A DNA stretch of 64,000 nt from Pectobacterium wasabiae CFBP 3304 (GTDB taxonomy: Bacteria; Pseudomonadota; Gammaproteobacteria; Enterobacterales; Enterobacteriaceae). The stretch covers positions 4,898,001-4,962,000 of the forward strand of contig NZ_CP015750.1 of NCBI RefSeq assembly GCF_001742185.1, given 5' to 3'. Made by a program: the position numbers and the translations under genes. Below, one piece after another: positions 1 to 7,727 of the stretch; position 1 is the stretch's first letter, and each line of letters starts with the position of its first letter. Under the pieces are notes generated by a model. That model was not told the origin of the DNA and ran no database searches. It was given only the letters and a program-made list of their open reading frames with translations.

Positions 1-91
1 TCCCTTCCTGAAACGTTTCCACAGCCAGAACTACCCCTTCCCTACGAGCCTTCCCATCGGTTTTAACAGTAACCAGATCATTAACTTTCAT
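1..91 (-). CDS. dsrB: DsrB-like small protein, 3' part missing
   Basis: Thirty codons of a minus-strand gene run off the left edge. The visible N-terminus ([19 protein letters not shown], then [11 protein letters not shown]) closely matches my memory of E. coli DsrB, an approximately 62-residue protein of unknown function named for its position near the small RNA DsrA. The ATG is at 91-89 with a GAGA ribosome-binding site about seven bases upstream. In E. coli dsrB also lies near a diguanylate cyclase gene (yedQ), so the neighbourhood is reminiscent, although the cyclase here is of a different type. The C-terminal half is outside the window, so completeness cannot be judged. Confidence 0.6.
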   Translation of the reverse strand, partial: MKVNDLVTVKTDGKARREGVVLAVETFQEG

Positions 92-283
92 AAATTTATC
101 TCAAAATAGCTTCTAACATCAAAAGAACGGCATTATCATTTACACTGACGGAAATAACAGTACCTATATGAAATGATTAGTTTTATTTATTTTTAGCAAC
201 AACATGCTAACCCTCTCTGTCATTAAAAAAATTGATCATTTCTACCTTAGTACACCCGACATATTCGCAAAAGAGATGAAAAA

Positions 284-1696
284 TTGAACGAACTACGGAA
301 CGTGGATGAACAGAGAGATAACGGTGAGCAGGACTACAATCAAGTCGTAACATCAGAATGGATGCAACTGATAACCACAACCTCACAAAAATCTTTTAAC
401 CTCCTGCAAACTCTCGCCGCACAAAAAGCATCCGACTTCGCTGACAAGTTCTACTCCTACATGCTTAAAGATCAGGAGGCTTCTCTTTTTCTTTCAAGCC
501 AGCAAGTCCATGATCGACTTCATGGGTCTATGAGCAAATGGATAGTAGACATTCTAACCAATACTGGGAACCACCTAACAGATTTGATCAACTATCAAAG
601 GAAAATTGGTCAGATTCATGCGCGTATTGGCATTCCTGTCGATCTGGTTGAACGTGGAGCCCGACGCCTAAAATGGCAACTCTATGAAGACATTGCGCAA
701 GTGGCAGATGATAAAGCGCTATGTTTTGATGCTATGCGTTACGCCTCTATTTCCATGGATATTGCCATAGAAATAATGAATAAAACATATTCACAATCGC
801 ACGATCTGGCGGCCAAAAACGAAGAGTCCTATCGGTTATTTTCTATTCTGGAAAATGCCAGCATGGAGAGAGAGCGACAGAATGCATCACTGCTCAATTG
901 GGAAAATGCTTTTATTTTTAGCGTTGCTACCGGTACACCCCTTTCCAGTATCCAGGATCTGAGTGATTCGGAATTCGGTCTGTGGTTTAACCATAAAGGA
1001 AAATCTAGTTTCAGTAACATTCAGGGAATACGGACTATCGCTACAATCATAACCGAAACTGATGACTACATTCGCAACTACAGCAATACCCCACTACTAA
1101 CACAGCAAGATTACGCCCCACTGCTTAAAGCCGTCAGAAGCAAAATTTATAAAATAAATATGCTGTTGGGATCGCTATTTGACGAAGTCCAAAAACTGGA
1201 AAGTGGTAAGGATACACTAACCCTCTTACTAAATCGCCGCTTCCTGCCCACCATTCTTCGACATGAAATATCGCTGACAATGCATTCAAATACGCCACTC
1301 AGCATCGCCATGATTGATATTGACCACTTTAAATCCGTCAATGACACCTATGGTCATACCGCTGGCGATAACATTTTAAAGCGGATTGCGGAAATTCTGT
1401 ATGAGAACACAAGGAACAGCGATTATGTTTTCCGTTATGGAGGAGAAGAATTCATGATCGTGCTCATAGAAACACCCAAAGTCGCCGCCCACACCATCAT
1501 CGAACGATTGAGAAAGAAAATTCAGGATCACACGATTCATCTCCAAAACGGAGAAAGCGTGACAATGACCATAAGTGCAGGCATCGCCGTGTATAGTGGC
1601 CATCCAGATTATGAATGTCTGATAAAGGCAGCAGACGATGCGCTTTATCAAGCCAAGGCAAACGGCAGAAACAGAATCGAATACGCGCAGGAATAG
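284..1696 (+). CDS. dosC: Globin-coupled oxygen-sensing diguanylate cyclase
   Basis: Makes cyclic di-GMP from two GTP under control of haem-bound oxygen; cytoplasmic. The 470 residues read as a sensor globin (about 20-165), a linker helix region (about 180-300) and a GGDEF domain (about 310-470). The likely proximal haem ligand is His112 in KIGQIHARIG. Tyr57 and Ser82 fall where distal-pocket residues are reported for the Pectobacterium globin-coupled sensor PccGCS, as I recall. The active-site motif is GGEEF, preceded at the usual five-residue distance by an RxxD inhibitory site (RNSD), so product inhibition is expected. The start is TTG at 284 behind AGAGAT. No phosphodiesterase partner (DosP type) is adjacent. 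In Pectobacterium this family is known to affect virulence-related traits. Confidence 0.92.
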   Translation: MNELRNVDEQRDNGEQDYNQVVTSEWMQLITTTSQKSFNLLQTLAAQKASDFADKFYSYMLKDQEASLFLSSQQVHDRLHGSMSKWIVDILTNTGNHLTDLINYQRKIGQIHARIGIPVDLVERGARRLKWQLYEDIAQVADDKALCFDAMRYASISMDIAIEIMNKTYSQSHDLAAKNEESYRLFSILENASMERERQNASLLNWENAFIFSVATGTPLSSIQDLSDSEFGLWFNHKGKSSFSNIQGIRTIATIITETDDYIRNYSNTPLLTQQDYAPLLKAVRSKIYKINMLLGSLFDEVQKLESGKDTLTLLLNRRFLPTILRHEISLTMHSNTPLSIAMIDIDHFKSVNDTYGHTAGDNILKRIAEILYENTRNSDYVFRYGGEEFMIVLIETPKVAAHTIIERLRKKIQDHTIHLQNGESVTMTISAGIAVYSGHPDYECLIKAADDALYQAKANGRNRIEYAQE

Positions 1697-1972
1697 CTAT
1701 TCTGGCTTATTGCAAATCTGCGTTTCAAGCCACGCCTGAAAAAGAATAGTGAGCCATTCGTTATCGTAGGTTTGCATCATTCCCCTTGCCAAACAGAAAA
1801 ATTTGCCTGCATTGAACAAATTCACAGCATAAAAATGATAAAGCAACGATTTTACTAACCAACCCGCCAGAAATTTGATACATATTCAATAAATAAGCAT
1901 GATCGTCGACAATGCGTCATGCAGTAAATTTTTTATAATTTAATCTTATTTTACGCAGGAGAGGAACAAGCA

Positions 1973-2191
1973 TTGCAGCGACAGCAGGTTTCATCGTCAC
2001 GAATTGATTTCATTGGGTATGACCTAAAGACGCACACCCTTGAGATAACGTTTCATAACAAAGATATCTATCAATATGTTGGCGTGCCCGAATCTATCTA
2101 TAAAAAATTTATTTCTGACGCTGTCGTCTCTAAAGGTCGTTTCTTTGATGGCGTAATAAAAGATAAATTCTTATGCAGAAAAGTCCGATAG
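1973..2191 (+). CDS. KTSC domain-containing small protein
   Basis: A 72-residue protein with the pattern of the KTSC family: a short beta-rich N-terminus, then YQYVGVPESIYKKFISD and SKGRFFDGVIKDKF. KTSC proteins are of uncertain role, and some are linked to nucleic-acid or lysyl-tRNA synthetase-like contexts. The start is TTG at 1973, with a strong AGGAGAGG ribosome-binding site at about 1957-1965. It stands alone: the cyclase ends 276 bases upstream and no co-directional gene follows for 780 bases. Confidence 0.8.
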   Translation: MQRQQVSSSRIDFIGYDLKTHTLEITFHNKDIYQYVGVPESIYKKFISDAVVSKGRFFDGVIKDKFLCRKVR

Positions 2192-2566
2192 GTTGAATGC
2201 TATCGATTTAGCAGATACCTAATGCAAAGGCATTTCATCACCGGATTTCAACGTGAATCGGGTAAATTGTCTCTTCTGAGTGCGGCGATAGTGAAAAAAA
2301 CCTGTATTACCGAGTGTGCTTACCGCGATAAAATAGCCAAAGAATTATCCCCTTCTTATTTATTCCAACGCCTGGACTAAGGCGGTAACCTGCTCGATTC
2401 CCCCTTACCGGAAGAATAGAGGATCTCTTTACGACAATCAGAGGCGATATAAAATGCCTGATATTTTGTACAGCCGCGTAAGCACTGGCGTTATCTGTTC
2501 GTCAACCTCACAGATAAGCTGACAAATTTCAGGGAAAGTGATGACGTCAAAAGCGATGCTTATAGC
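2192..2566. other. Intergenic region with possible decayed coding remnant
   Basis: No intact gene is seen. On the minus strand several stretches look protein-like but lie in different frames and are broken by stops: about 2425-2550 (reading ...DVITFPEICQLICEVDEQI...), an overlapping frame (FYIASDCRKEILYSSGK...) and about 2219-2345 (...GNTGFFHYRRTQKRQFTRF...). This could be a frameshifted relic downstream of the ArsR gene. I do not recognise the family, and chance cannot be excluded. Confidence 0.25.
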
Positions 2567-2917
2567 TTATTCTGACGACGTATGTTGACGTGAGGTGGCC
2601 TGTGCAAGCTCGGATAATACCGCGACAGCTTCGTCTAAACGCTCGGGGACGAGTTTGTAGAACACCCAGTTTTTGATGCGTTTCGAGGTGACAATTCCGG
2701 CTTTCGCGAGATATTGGAGATGACCAGTGACGGTCGGCTGGCTGAGGCCAATCTTCTCAGTGATAAACCCTACGCATACTCCATCCTTTACCAGATCGCC
2801 ATCCTGCTGTTCTGGGAAGTGTGCCCGAGGATCGGCCAACCATTCCAAAATGATGAGTCGCTGCTCATTGCCGAGCGCCCGTAGTAAATCGGCCGTTGTC
2901 GTTGCCTGCTTGTTCAT
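2567..2917 (-). CDS. ArsR/SmtB-family winged-helix repressor
   Basis: A 116-residue transcription factor. The winged-helix fold is evident: an N-terminal helix LLRALGNEQRLIILEWLAD, the recognition region IGLSQPTVTGHLQYLAKAGIV, and a wing SKRIKNWVFYKL. It lacks the paired cysteines of metal-sensing ArsR proteins (CVC is not seen; the lone cysteine is in GVCVGF), so a non-metal signal is likely. ATG at 2917 is preferred over the in-frame GTG at 2929 because AGGTG sits nine bases before it. It is divergent from the dehydratase-like gene at 2970 with only 52 bases between them, so control of that gene is the natural inference. Confidence 0.85.
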   Translation of the reverse strand: MNKQATTTADLLRALGNEQRLIILEWLADPRAHFPEQQDGDLVKDGVCVGFITEKIGLSQPTVTGHLQYLAKAGIVTSKRIKNWVFYKLVPERLDEAVAVLSELAQATSRQHTSSE

Positions 2918-2937
2918 ATAGCCAAACACCTATATAG
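2915..2937. promoter_or_regulatory. Candidate operator between ArsR and dehydratase genes
   Basis: CATATAG (2915-2921) and CTATATAG (2930-2937) form an imperfect inverted repeat in the divergent promoter region and overlap the start of the regulator gene. This is where an autoregulating ArsR repressor would bind. It is inferred from position and symmetry only. Confidence 0.35.
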
Positions 2938-2969
2938 TCATTTTCATATACAGTTGATAGGGGAATACT

Positions 2970-3974
2970 ATGACAAGCAAGCACCAAAGAGCAACCGACT
3001 CCGTAACATTGAAAGATATTTACGACGCATCTCAGCAGATTAAAACAACGATACGCAGAACACCGCTGGACCACTCGCAGGAATTATCCGCGCTTGTTGG
3101 TGCAGAAATCCGACTCAAAATGGAAAATCTTCAACAGACCGGCAGCTTCAAGCTGCGGGGCGCAGCAAACGTTCTTGCCAATCTGGATGCAGAACAGCGC
3201 CACGCTGGCGTCATCGCCCCGACGGCAGGAAATCACGGATTAGGGCTCGCCTATGCCGGTCAGGTCGCGGGCATACCCGTAACCTTATTTTTGCCACGTT
3301 CGGCAGATCCGATGAAGATTGCAGCCATGCAAGGCTGTGGCGCTCGTGTTATGTTTTTTGATGACGTAGAAGAAGCAAGACAAGCAGCGATTGTTGTCGC
3401 ACAACAGTCTGGTGCCACCTTCGTTTCTGCCTACGATAACCCGTATATGATTGCCGGTGGCGGCACCATCGGTCTTGAGATTATGGAAGACTGGATGGAT
3501 GCGGAGGTCATTCTGGTAAACATCGGCGGGGGCGGGCTCATCTCAGGGATTGCGACGGCAGCCAAAGCAATCAACCCTGCGATCGAAGTGTGGGGCATAC
3601 AAAGTGAAGCCAGCCCAACGTTCGCCCGTTGGAAGGAGGCGGGTGACACGCTTCCCGTCGATCTGGCACCGTCCATCGCCGAAGGCGTCAGTGGCTATAT
3701 AGAGCCCAGCGCGATGACCTGGCCGCTGGTACGCGACCGTGTCGATCGCGTGCTCACCGTCTCAGAAGCTGAAATCAAAGCCGCGATGCTGTCAATGCTC
3801 GATCTTCACCGTCATGTTGTCGAACCATCAGGAGTACCAGTCGTCGCGGGAGCCATTCGCTACGCGAAGGAGATTGGAGGACGTAAAACCGTCTGTGTCG
3901 TCACTGGCAGGAACATTTCAAGCCAACGCTATCTTATGCTGCTTAATGAGGCGACAGCCGGTATAAACGGATAA
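2970..3974 (+). CDS. Threonine/serine dehydratase-like PLP enzyme
   Basis: A 334-residue fold-type II PLP enzyme, the length of a catabolic threonine/serine dehydratase without the C-terminal ACT regulatory domain of biosynthetic IlvA. The PLP lysine is in TGSFKLRGA (about residue 63), the asparagine loop is in TAGNHGLGLAYA, and the phosphate-binding glycine loop is GGGGLISG. It would deaminate a hydroxy-amino acid to a 2-oxoacid. Relatives also act on 3-hydroxyaspartate or in ectoine use, so the exact substrate is open. ATG at 2970 follows GATAGGGGAA. It is divergent from the ArsR regulator, which probably controls it. Confidence 0.85.
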   Translation: MTSKHQRATDSVTLKDIYDASQQIKTTIRRTPLDHSQELSALVGAEIRLKMENLQQTGSFKLRGAANVLANLDAEQRHAGVIAPTAGNHGLGLAYAGQVAGIPVTLFLPRSADPMKIAAMQGCGARVMFFDDVEEARQAAIVVAQQSGATFVSAYDNPYMIAGGGTIGLEIMEDWMDAEVILVNIGGGGLISGIATAAKAINPAIEVWGIQSEASPTFARWKEAGDTLPVDLAPSIAEGVSGYIEPSAMTWPLVRDRVDRVLTVSEAEIKAAMLSMLDLHRHVVEPSGVPVVAGAIRYAKEIGGRKTVCVVTGRNISSQRYLMLLNEATAGING

Positions 3975-4098
3975 GGCATTCAAGCGCCCTCTTTGCAGTC
4001 AAAGTGCGAAGAAGGCGTTACAGCGTGAACTCATAATGGGAACCGTCTCAAGAAAGCTGAGGAGGTATTTCGATGAAGATGGAATGACATTACTGCCA

Positions 4099-4120
4099 TC
4101 GTGCGGGCAAGGCCGCACGA
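4099..4120. repeat. Perfect 8-bp stem-loop
   Basis: TCGTGCGG (4099-4106) pairs with CCGCACGA (4113-4120) around a six-base loop. It lacks a following T-run on either strand, so it is a weak terminator candidate for the dehydratase gene (stop at 3974). A four-codon reading frame at 4073-4087 with a strong GAGGAGG ribosome-binding site lies just before it. Confidence 0.4.
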
Positions 4121-4172
4121 CGAGGTGATATTTAGATTGGAGCGACCAATTGGTTAAGCGTCAAAGGACTAT

Positions 4173-4613
4173 TCAGGCATCGCGTTGCCTGGCCTGACGG
4201 CGAGAGCGACAAATTTCAGCATGATTTTGATCGGCCCACTGAATCAGCAACTGCATGGGTTGCAGGAATGAATGCCCCAATGCAGTCAGTGAGTATTCAA
4301 CGCGCGGAGGCACTTCCGCATAGATCGTCCTATCGATAAAGCCATCGGCCTCCAGTCGTTTGAGCGTGCGTGACAGCATCTGACGTGAAATATCGTCGAT
4401 ATGACGACTCAATTCGTTAAAGCGCAGTGTCTTTTCTGCCAACGCTTCCAGTATTAACAGGCTCCACCGATCGCCGATGCGATCCAACACATCGCGGATC
4501 GGACAAGGATGGTCAAACGCAGCATCATCGAGGTTTTCCGTTGACGGTGTTTTTTGGCCAACCGTCTCATTGATAATGGTGTCATTAGTCATTGTTGTGT
4601 GACCTGGTTGCAT
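4173..4613 (-). CDS. HxlR-family transcriptional regulator
   Basis: A winged-helix regulator of the HxlR family. The diagnostic start CPIRDVLDRIGDRWSLLIL is followed by RFNELSRHIDDISRQMLSRTLKRLE (recognition helix region) and VEYSLTALG. HxlR members often sense electrophiles or redox stress through the cysteine before the first helix, here Cys in HPCPI. The start is uncertain: ATG at 4613 gives 146 residues, but TTG at 4646 or ATG at 4592 are possible, and all lie upstream of the conserved domain. It is divergent from the NAD(P)-binding protein at 4716. The 100-base gap holds two direct TAGTCT repeats (4667-4672 and 4685-4690), plausible operator half-sites. Confidence 0.85.
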   Translation of the reverse strand: MQPGHTTMTNDTIINETVGQKTPSTENLDDAAFDHPCPIRDVLDRIGDRWSLLILEALAEKTLRFNELSRHIDDISRQMLSRTLKRLEADGFIDRTIYAEVPPRVEYSLTALGHSFLQPMQLLIQWADQNHAEICRSRRQARQRDA

Positions 4614-4715
4614 ACTGGTGACTTCTTGTCGGGGAAAAGTCGGCAATGTACCATCCAGGTGGTCTATAGTCTATTTTTGTCACTTAGTCTCAAAATAAGA
4701 AAATAAGGAGTCCAC

Positions 4716-5327
4716 ATGTCACATATCGCTCTCATTGGTGCCTCAGGCGATGCTGGTTCGCGTATTCTTAAGGAGTTATCTGACCGTGGGCATACGGTCA
4801 CCGCAATTGCACGTCATCCTGAAAAAATTGCCTCACTACCGAACGTCACCGCTAAGCAGGGAGACGCACTGGACAACGATGTGCTGGTGGCGTTATTCAA
4901 GGGACACGATGCAGTAGTCAGCGCTGTTAAATTTGGCTCGTCCGATCCGGCTATCCTGATTGCCGCCGTTAACGCAGCAGGCGTAAAACGCTATCTGGTG
5001 GTCGGCGGTGCGGGGAGCCTTGAAATTGCACCGGGTCAGCGTCTGATCGATCAGCCGGATTTCCCTGATGCTTACCGCCCTGAAGCCTCTAGCGGTGCAG
5101 CGTTCCTCGACCTGTTAAAACAAGAGAAGGATCTTGATTGGTCGTTCCTCTCACCGTCCGCCGAGTTTGTTCCGGGCCAACGTACTGGTAAATTCCGCCT
5201 CGGTAAAGATACGTTGCTGAGTAACGATAAGGGCAGCAGCATTTCGTTTGAAGATTATGCTGTCGCGCTGGTTGATGAAATTGAAAATCCAGCACACATT
5301 CGTCAACGCTTTACCGTCGGCTATTAA
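4716..5327 (+). CDS. NAD(P)H-binding atypical SDR family protein
   Basis: A 203-residue protein with an N-terminal Rossmann motif (IALIGASGDAGSRI, residues 4-17), the size and fold of short NAD(P)H-binding quinone-reductase-like or flavin-reductase-like proteins (YwnB group). YxxxK is not present, as is usual for this atypical SDR branch. ATG at 4716 follows AAGGAG. It is divergent from the HxlR regulator, a common arrangement in which the regulator induces the reductase under electrophile or oxidative stress. The substrate is unknown. Confidence 0.82.
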   Translation: MSHIALIGASGDAGSRILKELSDRGHTVTAIARHPEKIASLPNVTAKQGDALDNDVLVALFKGHDAVVSAVKFGSSDPAILIAAVNAAGVKRYLVVGGAGSLEIAPGQRLIDQPDFPDAYRPEASSGAAFLDLLKQEKDLDWSFLSPSAEFVPGQRTGKFRLGKDTLLSNDKGSSISFEDYAVALVDEIENPAHIRQRFTVGY

Positions 5328-5491
5328 GCTCTGACGACGATCCGCACATTGACCACCTCTTTCAACCGTGTGCGGGTCTCGCTTTATATCAATATGAGGA
5401 AGATATAGAACAGAACGGTATCAGCAAAATGCATGAGTTTGCTATGGTGTTGACTTAACTCGCTCTCTTTTCATGCATAAGGAGTTTTTGA

Positions 5492-6331
5492 ATGGCTACC
5501 TCCCCAACTTATGTACCGCCAAAAGTCTGGCAGCCCGCCTCTTCCGGTGGTGCCTTCGCCAATATTAACCGTCCAATAGCCGGTCCGACGCACGAAAAAA
5601 CTCTGCCTATTGGTAAGCATCCACTTCAGCTTTACTCGTTGGCAACACCGAATGGCGTGAAAGTGACGATCATGCTGGAAGAACTTCTGGCGCTGGGCCA
5701 TGCGGGTGCAGAGTACGATGCCTGGCTGATTAAGATAGGCGATGGAGATCAGTTCTCCAGCGGGTTTGTCGACGTCAATCCGAACTCCAAAATCCCCGCG
5801 TTACTCGACCAAAGCGGCGAAAAACCGATTCGCGTGTTCGAGTCTGGTTCCATTCTGGTGTATCTGGCCGAGAAATTTGGTGCGCTGCTGCCAAAAGACC
5901 TCGCCACGCGTACTGAAGCCCTGAACTGGCTGTTCTGGCAGATGGGTTCCGCCCCTTACGTTGGCGGTGGATTCGGGCATTTTTACGCCTACGCGCCGGA
6001 AAAATTTGAATATCCGATTAACCGCTTTTCGATGGAAACCAAGCGCCAGTTGGATGTTCTCAACCGTCAACTGGCAGAAAATCGCTATCTGACTGGCGAT
6101 AGTTACACCATTGCTGATATTGCCGTTTGGCCGTGGTACGGCGGGTTAGTACAGAACGCACTTTATTCTGCCGCAGAGTTCCTGTCTGTACATGAATACA
6201 CGCATGTGATCCGTTGGGCTAACGAGATTGCTGCCCGTCCAGCAGTGATCCGTGGTCGAAAAGTCAACCGGACCTGGGGAGAAGAATCTGAACAGGTTGC
6301 CGAGCGCCATCAGGCGTCCGATCTGGATTAA
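5492..6331 (+). CDS. yghU: YghU-type glutathione disulfide-bond oxidoreductase
   Basis: A 279-residue Nu-class glutathione transferase homologue; E. coli YghU is about 288 residues. Order: a short extended N-terminus, a thioredoxin-like domain beginning at LQLYSLATPNGVKVTIML with the conserved TPNG turn, the glutathione-binding VNPNSKIPAL and ESGSILVYLAEKFG, then an all-helical C-terminal domain. The family reduces organic hydroperoxides and disulfides using two bound glutathiones. ATG at 5492 follows AAGGAG. It is monocistronic and faces the convergent efflux pump gene 47 bases away. Confidence 0.92.
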   Translation: MATSPTYVPPKVWQPASSGGAFANINRPIAGPTHEKTLPIGKHPLQLYSLATPNGVKVTIMLEELLALGHAGAEYDAWLIKIGDGDQFSSGFVDVNPNSKIPALLDQSGEKPIRVFESGSILVYLAEKFGALLPKDLATRTEALNWLFWQMGSAPYVGGGFGHFYAYAPEKFEYPINRFSMETKRQLDVLNRQLAENRYLTGDSYTIADIAVWPWYGGLVQNALYSAAEFLSVHEYTHVIRWANEIAARPAVIRGRKVNRTWGEESEQVAERHQASDLD

Positions 6332-6377
6332 TTCTCTGCCGCCTGCCGAATAATGCAGGCGGCATCCCGATTAGCCT

Positions 6378-7634
6378 TTAGCTCCCTTCCCTTTCCGGTG
6401 CGCAGTTATCCGTCAGCGTATTTTCCATAGTATTGATATCCGTTTGTCGCCAGGCATACCACCAGCTCAGCAGCGCCCCTATTGCACAGACCGTTAATAA
6501 CATTACCGGCGGAAGCAACGTGCCATCATGCACGATCCCCATAATCACGCCCGCAACTCCACCGAAAACATACTGCAATACGCCGAGCAATGAAGAGGCT
6601 GAACCCGTCTGGCCCGGTGCCGCATTCATTGCCACCGCTACCCCATTGCCGAACACCAAGCTAAGGAAACTCATAGTCAGAAATATCAGCCCTGTGATGA
6701 TCCACAGCGACGTTATGCCAGCCAGCAGCACACCGCATAGCGCTACCCCTCCGACAACATGCAGGGCGATCCCGACGGGCAAGATTTGATATTCACGCCA
6801 GCGGTTCAACAGGAAGATATTAATTTGTCCCAGCAGCACCATGCCAAGCGCATTAGATGCAAAAATATAGCTGTAAGTTGTCGGTGACAGGTGGAAATAT
6901 TCAATAAAGATGAAGGCTGACGCGCCAATATAGGTAAACAGGCCCCCCATCACGAAAGAGCCGGATAGTGTATAGCCCATGAATTTTTTCTGCCGCAGTA
7001 GTACAGCGTAACCGGTCAAAGCCGACAGCATGCCACCACGAGTGCGGTCACGCCGTGGCAGACTTTCCGGAACACAGCGCCAGGTGGCAAACAGCATCAG
7101 CATACCGACAAACGTCAATACCCAGAAAATGGCTGACCAACCCAGTGTACCGAGCAGAACACCGCCCAACGGCGGTGCGATAATCGGCGCGATCGCCATC
7201 ACCTGCATAAGCAGCGAGAACACCTTTGCAGCATCACGTTCCGAATACAAATCTGCCACGATGGCACGCGGGATCACCAATCCGGCTGCGCCGCCGAGGC
7301 CTTGCATCAGGCGGAAGAAGATAAACCACGATAGCGTGGAAGCATGGGCGATGAATAAGGAGGAGATGGAAAACAGCACGATACCCAGTAGCAACGGACC
7401 CTTTCGTCCATAGCGATCGATCAGAGGGCCATAAATGAGTTGTCCAAGCGCCAGTCCGATCAAAAAAACAGACAGCGAGGTCTGCATTCCCGCCGCATCC
7501 GCGCCAATATCCTGCTGGATCGCAGGAAAAGCAGGGAGATACATATCAATCGACATAGCATCAAACGCGCACAGAATGCCTAAAATGCCGATGAGAACAA
7601 AACTGCGCGACGCCAGTAAAGACGAGTCAGACAT
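6378..7634 (-). CDS. Bcr/CflA-family drug efflux MFS transporter
   Basis: A 418-residue inner-membrane proton antiporter with about 12 membrane segments. The DHA1 signature is seen in LIYGPLIDRYGRKGPLLLG (loop 2-3), with motif D2-like DMYLPAFPAI near the N-terminus, typical of Bcr/CflA. A longer frame opens upstream, but the start is set at ATG 7634 because GAGGTG lies seven bases before it. The next gene, a double-TetR regulator, is divergent across 93 bases and probably controls it. The substrate is not deducible. Confidence 0.88.
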   Translation of the reverse strand: MSDSSLLASRSFVLIGILGILCAFDAMSIDMYLPAFPAIQQDIGADAAGMQTSLSVFLIGLALGQLIYGPLIDRYGRKGPLLLGIVLFSISSLFIAHASTLSWFIFFRLMQGLGGAAGLVIPRAIVADLYSERDAAKVFSLLMQVMAIAPIIAPPLGGVLLGTLGWSAIFWVLTFVGMLMLFATWRCVPESLPRRDRTRGGMLSALTGYAVLLRQKKFMGYTLSGSFVMGGLFTYIGASAFIFIEYFHLSPTTYSYIFASNALGMVLLGQINIFLLNRWREYQILPVGIALHVVGGVALCGVLLAGITSLWIITGLIFLTMSFLSLVFGNGVAVAMNAAPGQTGSASSLLGVLQYVFGGVAGVIMGIVHDGTLLPPVMLLTVCAIGALLSWWYAWRQTDINTMENTLTDNCAPEREGS

Positions 7635-7727
7635 CGATAACACCTCAAAAATGGACCACTTAGTCATGAATAACCGACAGCAAAGGGAATGCGAATCGGA
7701 TAAGATGCGTATTGCTGAGCGCAATAT

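Noticed and set aside
1697..1880. Minus-strand open frame of about 60 codons after the cyclase gene, including an AAGGGGAATGATG start-like segment
   Set aside because: The ribosome-binding site is too close to both ATGs, the longer frame needs a GTG or TTG start, and no family is recognisable.
6964..7727. Extended start of the Bcr/CflA pump at 7751
   Set aside because: The extra 39 residues lack transporter character, overlap the divergent regulator, and a proper ribosome-binding site precedes ATG at 7634.
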